This document shows, piece after piece, positions 6,861-10,373 of a stretch of DNA of 10,373 bases (the first letter of the stretch is position 1; each line of letters begins with the position of its first letter). Source of the DNA: Acidobacteriota bacterium (GTDB taxonomy: Bacteria; Acidobacteriota; Thermoanaerobaculia; Multivoradales; JAHEKO01); assembly GCA_024638355.1 (NCBI GenBank), contig JAHEKO010000004.1, positions 15,836 through 26,208 of the forward strand, given 5' to 3'. The translations under genes were made by a program, and so were the position numbers. Below the pieces are notes generated by a model. The model was not told the DNA's origin and made no database searches. It was given only the letters and a program-made list of their open reading frames with translations.

Positions 6861-8098
6861 CCCGAGCGTGGATCGCGCTCGGCCCGGCGCATGCGGCCGA
6901 GCGGCACCAGCAGGGCCAGGTAGGCGACCGACAGGGCGAACGCCAGCCCGAAGATGAAGGGATAGGAGGTGGCGTCGGTGACGATGCCCGACACCCAGGC
7001 CGCGGGCTGCTTGCCCCAGACCTCGATGGCCGCCAGCAGCGTGAAGTTGGTGGCGGCGATGCGTCGATCGACGCGGCTCATCATGAACGCGAACATGGCG
7101 GTGGTGAGCGCGCCGCCGAAGAAGTGCTCGGCCGAGGTCACCACCACCACCTTGGCCTCGGTCGGGTTGACCATCGACAGCCACCACTCCCCGGCCACCG
7201 GAAAGGCCCGCAGCACCGCGGTGATGCCCACCGCCCGCAGCAGATCGGTTCGGCTCGCGAGGTAGCCGCCGGCGACCGATCCGGCGATGGAGAAGAGCAT
7301 GCCCCAGGTGCCGACCCACAGGCCGATCTGCTCGCGGGCGAATCCGGCGTCGACGAGGAAGGGCTTGAACATGGTGTCGGCCATGTTCTCGCCCAACTTG
7401 TAGGTGGCGATGAAAACGAGCAGCCAGCCGGCGCCGGGAACCGAGACCCAGCGCCTGAGCAGCTTCACCACGGCACGGACACTCGGGTGATTGCGGACGC
7501 GGGCAGCAGTCGCCGCCGTATGCCGGCGCTCTTCGTAGCTCAGGCTGAAGACCATCGACGCGGAGATCAGCAGCGTCATCACGACGAACAGGCCCTCCCA
7601 GCCGATCCGGCCGCTCGCCCACACCAGCAACCCGCCGCCGGTCAGCATGCCGATCTTGTACCCCACCACCTGGGCGATGTTGCCCATACCGAGCTCGCGC
7701 TCGCCCAGCAGGTCCACCGCCAATCCGTCGACCGCGATGTCCATCGTGGCGGCGCACAGGTTCATGATCAGAACCAGCAACAGCAGCAGGTTCAGCCGCC
7801 CCTCCGGATTGACGAAGGCGGCCAGCGCGGTGCTCGCCGCCAGCGCGAACTGCAGCGGCACGATCCACGATCGGCGGCGACCGAAGGCCTCCGAGCCGTA
7901 GCGGTCGACCAGCGGTGCCCAGAAGATCTTGAGCATCCACGGAATCGACAGGGCGGTCGCCAGGCCAATGCCGGTCAACGACATGCCGGCGGAGCGCAGG
8001 TAGACCGGCAGCGCGGTCGCCTGGAAGCCGAAGGGCAGACCCTGAACGAAATAGAGCACCCAGAGGATCGCCAGCTTCCGGGAGAGGGCGCGGGTCAT
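6857..8098 (-). CDS. MFS transporter of the AmpG / acetyl-CoA transporter-1 type
   Basis: This 413-residue polytopic inner-membrane protein has about twelve hydrophobic segments. The first helix and loop, [20 protein letters not shown] (15-34), and the segment [19 protein letters not shown] (60-78) carry the loop 2-3 signature of the AmpG/SLC33 branch of the major facilitator superfamily. [12 protein letters not shown] (120-131) and [15 protein letters not shown] (233-247) also match that branch. AmpG imports GlcNAc-anhydromuropeptides for cell-wall recycling, while SLC33 members carry acetyl-CoA or other substrates. No recycling genes (ampD, nagZ, ldcA) are nearby, so the substrate is left open. 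The ATG at 8098 has no clear Shine-Dalgarno, but a TATTCT box ends nine bases upstream, suggesting a very short leader. The gene follows the small secreted-protein gene on the same strand after 96 bases of stem-loop-rich DNA. Its TAG stop shares bases with the stop of the convergent lipid kinase. Confidence 0.9.
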   Translation of the reverse strand: MTRALSRKLAILWVLYFVQGLPFGFQATALPVYLRSAGMSLTGIGLATALSIPWMLKIFWAPLVDRYGSEAFGRRRSWIVPLQFALAASTALAAFVNPEGRLNLLLLLVLIMNLCAATMDIAVDGLAVDLLGERELGMGNIAQVVGYKIGMLTGGGLLVWASGRIGWEGLFVVMTLLISASMVFSLSYEERRHTAATAARVRNHPSVRAVVKLLRRWVSVPGAGWLLVFIATYKLGENMADTMFKPFLVDAGFAREQIGLWVGTWGMLFSIAGSVAGGYLASRTDLLRAVGITAVLRAFPVAGEWWLSMVNPTEAKVVVVTSAEHFFGGALTTAMFAFMMSRVDRRIAATNFTLLAAIEVWGKQPAAWVSGIVTDATSYPFIFGLAFALSVAYLALLVPLGRMRRAERDPRSG

Positions 8099-8107
8099 CG
8101 ACGCCGA

Positions 8108-8113
8108 AGAATA
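8108..8113 (-). promoter_or_regulatory. -10-like element of the MFS transporter gene
   Basis: On the minus strand TATTCT is followed by TCGGCGTCG and then the ATG at 8098. Transcription would start within about three bases of the ATG, giving a leaderless or near-leaderless message and fitting the absence of a Shine-Dalgarno. No -35 box is evident. Confidence 0.3.
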
Positions 8114-8122
8114 CCGGACCCG

Positions 8123-8142
8123 GCTGGCGAAGCTTCGCCAGC
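8123..8142. repeat. Perfect 20-bp palindrome between two minus-strand genes
   Basis: GCTGGCGAAGCTTCGCCAGC is a perfect palindrome. As RNA it forms an eight-base-pair stem with an AGCT loop. It lies upstream of the TATTCT element of the transporter gene, so it could be a protein-binding operator or part of the 3' end of the upstream transcript. A weaker stem (CTCGC 8148-8152 with GCGAG 8159-8163) follows. Confidence 0.55.
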
Positions 8143-8169
8143 TCCGGCTCGCATCGTCGCGAGTCGGAG

Positions 8170-8189
8170 GGCGCCCGGCGTCAGGCGCC
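8170..8189 (-). terminator. Possible terminator hairpin after the small secreted-protein gene
   Basis: GGCGCC at 8170-8175 and again at 8184-8189 can pair across an eight-base loop, starting five bases past the stop codon (8195-8197) of the minus-strand gene. There is no U tract after it, so it would be a factor-dependent or weak terminator, or only an mRNA-stabilising 3' stem. Confidence 0.3.
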
Positions 8190-8194
8190 GCCGC

Positions 8195-8590
8195 TCAGGA
8201 GGCCTTTTCGAGAACCTGGATGTTGGTGATCCGGCCGTCGTCGGTGCGGTAGGTGATCTTGAGCGTCTGGCCCGACTCGAGGTCGGCGAAATCGAGCTTG
8301 CGCCGGCCGCCGAAGTCCTTCTTGCGCCGCGCGGTGAGCTTGGTCTTCTCCGAGATCACGATCACATGCGTCTTCTCCGAGTCCGGGTCGTAGAGATAGA
8401 GCCGGTTGGGCTCGCTCTCGACGCGGCGCACCTCGAGCTTGGCGCTGGCGGTGACCGAAGTCGGATCGATACCGTCTTCGTCGTTCCCTGCCTGAACCGA
8501 AGGGTTCGGCGTCGAGGCGCCGGCCGGCGCGACGACGGCCACGACAGCGAAAAGAGTGAGAACCAGAACGAGCTTGGAGATCTTCTTCAT
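8195..8590 (-). CDS. Small secreted protein of unknown function
   Basis: This 131-residue protein has a textbook Sec signal peptide (MKKISK, hydrophobic core 7-21, PAGA cleavage site after residue 25). The ATG at 8590 has the strongest Shine-Dalgarno in the window (AAGGGAGG, 8595-8602). The mature N-terminus (26-50) is acidic and probably disordered. From about 51 the chain alternates beta-like strands: KLEVRRVES, RLYLYDPDS, THVIVISEKTKL, DLESGQTLKITYRTDDGRI and TNIQVLEK. This resembles small OB-like or DUF5666-like periplasmic barrels. A basic patch at 84-98 (KLTARRKKDFGGRRK) breaks the pattern and could bind an acidic partner such as nucleic acid, lipopolysaccharide or phosphate. No catalytic motif is seen. 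The gene is divergent from the glycosyltransferase gene and appears to share its promoter region. Confidence 0.8.
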   Translation of the reverse strand: MKKISKLVLVLTLFAVVAVVAPAGASTPNPSVQAGNDEDGIDPTSVTASAKLEVRRVESEPNRLYLYDPDSEKTHVIVISEKTKLTARRKKDFGGRRKLDFADLESGQTLKITYRTDDGRITNIQVLEKAS

Positions 8591-8617
8591 GCGGCCTCCC
8601 TTCGGCTGAGCGCCGCT

Positions 8618-8628
8618 TATTCTATCCT
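8618..8628. promoter_or_regulatory. Bidirectional -10-like element between divergent genes
   Basis: The 11 bases TATTCTATCCT hold -10-like hexamers on both strands: TATTCT (8618-8623) and TATCCT (8623-8628) on the plus strand, and TAGAAT (8624-8619) on the minus strand. The minus element would start RNA near 8612, giving a roughly 21-base leader with the strong AAGGGAGG site for the secreted protein. The plus element would start RNA near 8630-8636, only a few bases before the proposed CTG start at 8638. Overlapping symmetrical -10 elements are a known source of divergent transcription in bacteria. No -35 box is clear on either side. Confidence 0.4.
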
Positions 8629-8637
8629 CGGAGCCCT

Positions 8638-10026
8638 CTGAAGCTCGCCGGACTCGCCTCGCTGCTGCTGTACGCCGCCCTCGCCGGCCTCGTGCGCGCC
8701 TCGAACGCGCCTGCCGACGTCGCGCTCTTTCTGGCGATCGTCGCGGCTCTTTTCGGGCTCATGGCCTGGGCCTGGCGGCGTCCGGATGAGGGACGCGGCC
8801 TGGCGGCCGGCATCCTCGTGTTCGCCGCGCTCTTCCGTGTGGTCATGCTGTTCGCGGGCCTCCCGCAGGAGGAGCGCTGGCGCGCCCTGCGGCGCGATCT
8901 GGGAGGGGTGGAGACCGGCTACCAGACCTTCCTTCTCTACGACAACGACGTCTGGCGCTACCTGTGGGACGGCCATCTGACCGCGACCGGCATCGGACCG
9001 TACGCGGCCACGCCGCGCGAGCTGCTGGCCGAGGTCGAGAGCCGAACCGCGGCCGGCGCACCCGATCCCCCACCGCTCGAGTCCGAGCTCTGGTGGGACG
9101 TGCTCGACAACGTCAGCTTCCGCACCTATACCAGCGTCTATCCGCCGCTCGCCCAGGCGCTCTTTCACGCCGCGCACGCCCTGGCGCCGGGCAGCGTCTT
9201 CGCTCTCAAGCTGCTCATCGCGCTCGTCGACCTGGGGAGCTGCCTCGGCGTCCTCTTCCTGCTGCGAGCCCTCGGCCGACCGGTCCGACACCTCGTCCTC
9301 TACGCCTGGAATCCGCTGGTGATCAAGGAGTTCGCCGGCTCGGGGCACATCGACACTCTGATGATCCTGTTCGTCACCTGGGCGGCCGTCGCGCTGATCC
9401 GGCGCCGGCAAGCTGTGGCGCAGATCCTCCTCGGGTTGGCTATCGCCTCCAAGCTGGGCGCCCTGATCCTCGTGCCGCTCTTCTGGCGCCGGGCGCGGCC
9501 GGTGCTCTGGCCGCTCGCTCCCCTGGCCGCGATCGCCGCCTGCCTCCCCTACGCCGCGGGTCTCGACGGCCTCTGGCGGGGGCTCGGCACCTACGCGCGC
9601 GAATGGGTCTTCAACTCCGGGGCGTGGCTCGCCGTGGAGCGGCTGCTCGCGCTCGGCGGCCTGCCGAATCCAGCGCTCGGGGCGCACCTGCTGACCAAGG
9701 GGGTGGTGATCGGCGTCGTCGTCTGGTCGCTGCGGCCCGGCTCGCTCGCCGACGCCGCCTGGACCCGGGCCGCCTTCCTCACGCTCGGCGTCCTGGTGCT
9801 CCTGAACCCGGCAATGATGCCCTGGTACATCGCCTGGCCGCTGCCGTTCGCGATCGCCGCCGGATACCGGTCGTGGGTGGTCCTGACCGGGCTGGTGTTT
9901 CTGTCCTACCTCTTCTACATCGATCGGGGCGCGGCGGGCTGGTGGCTGTGGATCGAGTACGGCCTCTTCTTCGCCGCCGCGGCCTGGGAGTGGCGAGCGC
10001 GCGCCAGGCGACATCTGCTACCTTGA
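8638..10026 (+). CDS. GT-C fold membrane glycosyltransferase (GT87/mannosyltransferase-like)
   Basis: This is a polytopic membrane protein of about ten or more helices. The family pattern of polyprenyl-phosphate-sugar-dependent GT-C transferases (GT87/DUF2029 and MptB-like) is clear. It shows YDNDVWRYLWDGHLTATGIGPY (an acidic loop with the D-x-WRYLWDG motif, about 101-122), then TSVYPPLAQALFHAAH, AWNPLVIKEFAGSGHIDTLM and LAIASKLGALILVPLFWRR. Such enzymes move a sugar, often mannose, from a lipid carrier to glycans or lipids on the outer side of the inner membrane. The acceptor is unknown. The start is uncertain. The first ordinary start is GTG at 8692 (444 residues), but that removes the first membrane helix, which family members normally have. 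A CTG at 8638 followed by AAG CTC restores it (462 residues) and lies just after a -10-like box. Between 8614 and 8692 the frame holds no ATG, GTG or TTG. The acylphosphatase gene starts four bases after the stop, so the two are probably co-transcribed. Confidence 0.85.
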   Translation: MKLAGLASLLLYAALAGLVRASNAPADVALFLAIVAALFGLMAWAWRRPDEGRGLAAGILVFAALFRVVMLFAGLPQEERWRALRRDLGGVETGYQTFLLYDNDVWRYLWDGHLTATGIGPYAATPRELLAEVESRTAAGAPDPPPLESELWWDVLDNVSFRTYTSVYPPLAQALFHAAHALAPGSVFALKLLIALVDLGSCLGVLFLLRALGRPVRHLVLYAWNPLVIKEFAGSGHIDTLMILFVTWAAVALIRRRQAVAQILLGLAIASKLGALILVPLFWRRARPVLWPLAPLAAIAACLPYAAGLDGLWRGLGTYAREWVFNSGAWLAVERLLALGGLPNPALGAHLLTKGVVIGVVVWSLRPGSLADAAWTRAAFLTLGVLVLLNPAMMPWYIAWPLPFAIAAGYRSWVVLTGLVFLSYLFYIDRGAAGWWLWIEYGLFFAAAAWEWRARARRHLLP

Positions 10027-10030
10027 TGAG

Positions 10031-10318
10031 GTGACCACCGAAGTCGTGCGGGTGCGCATCGAAGGACGGGTTCAGGGCGTCTGGTTCCGCGCCTGGACCG
10101 TAGAGGAGGCTCGGGCCCGAGGCCTCGGCGGATGGGTGCGCAATCGGCGCGACGGCTCGGTCGAAGCGCTGTTCGCCGGCCCCGTCGAAGCGGTCGACGA
10201 GATGATCGCGGCCTGCCGCCGCGGCTCGGCGGCGGCGAGCGTCGCCTCCGTTGAGCGCTATGAGGCGAGCCCCGAAGAGCTCCGCGGCGACGGCTTCCGA
10301 CAGCTGCCCACGGCATGA
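10031..10318 (+). CDS. acyP: Acylphosphatase
   Basis: This 95-residue protein has the usual acylphosphatase length. Acylphosphatases hydrolyse carboxyl-phosphate bonds, as in acetyl phosphate or 1,3-bisphosphoglycerate, in the cytosol. The signature RVQGVWFRAW (13-22) forms the phosphate-binding cradle with catalytic Arg20, and GGWVRNRRDGSVEALFAG (33-50) supplies catalytic Asn38. The C-terminal EVERYEASPEE-type strand (here SVERYEASPEE) and G-x-GF-x-Q end are also typical. The only reasonable start is GTG at 10031, four bases after the glycosyltransferase stop; a TACCTT box (10019-10024) lies just upstream. The TGA stop overlaps the ATG of the next gene as ATGA, pointing to an operon with translational coupling. 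Confidence 0.95.
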   Translation: MTTEVVRVRIEGRVQGVWFRAWTVEEARARGLGGWVRNRRDGSVEALFAGPVEAVDEMIAACRRGSAAASVASVERYEASPEELRGDGFRQLPTA

Positions 10319-10373
10319 GCGGGTTTCGCTGTTTCGCCGGTGCGGCGCTTGCCCTCGCTCTCTTCGGCGCGGC
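10315..10373 (+). CDS. Start of a signal-peptide protein (cut by window edge)
   Basis: An ATG at 10315 overlaps the acylphosphatase stop as ATGA. It opens a frame that runs to the window edge: MSGFRCFAGAALALALFGA. The basic start and alanine/leucine-rich core look like a Sec signal peptide, so the product is probably exported. Only 19 codons are visible and nothing further can be said about its function. The overlap suggests translational coupling with the acylphosphatase. Confidence 0.6.
   Translation, partial: MSGFRCFAGAALALALFGA

Noticed and set aside
4665..7940. A roughly 1,090-codon minus-strand open frame running across ruvB, the lipid kinase and part of the transporter
   Set aside because: It passes through three well-supported genes on both strands and has a low-complexity Arg/Ala/Gly/Asp composition. 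It is an artefact of GC-rich DNA.
6485..8641. A 718-codon plus-strand frame spanning the end of the lipid kinase and antisense to the transporter and secreted protein
   Set aside because: The product is a His/Gln/Arg/Asp-rich low-complexity string. The genes it overlaps have clear families, membrane segments or a signal peptide.

Overview
This is a GC-rich bacterial chromosomal window with strongly G/C-biased third codon positions and tightly packed genes on both strands. It looks like an uncultured Gram-negative-type genome. A PpiD/SurA-like periplasmic chaperone, several Sec signal peptides and a signal-peptide-bearing protein with a kinase-like catalytic loop all point that way. The mix of genes resembles Acidobacteriota or another deep diderm lineage, but that is an impression from gene content and no phylogenetic marker was tested. 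No mobile element, CRISPR array, rRNA or tRNA was seen.

Layout. (1) Positions 1-944, minus strand: a membrane-anchored FecR-domain protein whose C-terminus runs off the left edge. (2) 1105-3036, plus: a PpiD-like membrane-anchored peptidyl-prolyl isomerase. (3) 3109-3702, plus: ruvA. (4) 3721-4620, minus: a secreted protein with a HipA/PI-kinase-like catalytic loop, lying between ruvA and ruvB. (5) 4660-4891, plus: coding-like DNA that changes frame, either a small ORF or a decayed gene. (6) 4902-5930, plus: ruvB. (7) 5988-6860, plus: a diacylglycerol-kinase-family lipid kinase. (8) 6857-8098, minus: an AmpG/AT-1-type MFS transporter whose stop codon overlaps that of the lipid kinase. (9) 8195-8590, minus: a small secreted protein. 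(10) 8638-10026, plus: a GT-C (GT87-like) membrane glycosyltransferase, probably with a non-canonical start. (11) 10031-10318, plus: acylphosphatase. (12) 10315 to the right edge: the first codons of a signal-peptide protein, coupled to the acylphosphatase by an ATGA overlap.

How they fit together. RuvA and RuvB form the Holliday-junction branch-migration motor; RuvC is not in this window. The other genes are mostly cell-envelope functions: outer-membrane protein folding, lipid phosphorylation, solute or muropeptide transport and glycosyl transfer. Nothing here is a clear defence or accessory system. The least-explained items are the secreted kinase-like protein, the frame-switching segment before ruvB, a bidirectional -10-like element at 8618-8628 serving two divergent genes, and -10-like hexamers placed unusually close to several start codons, which would fit leaderless or short-leader transcripts.
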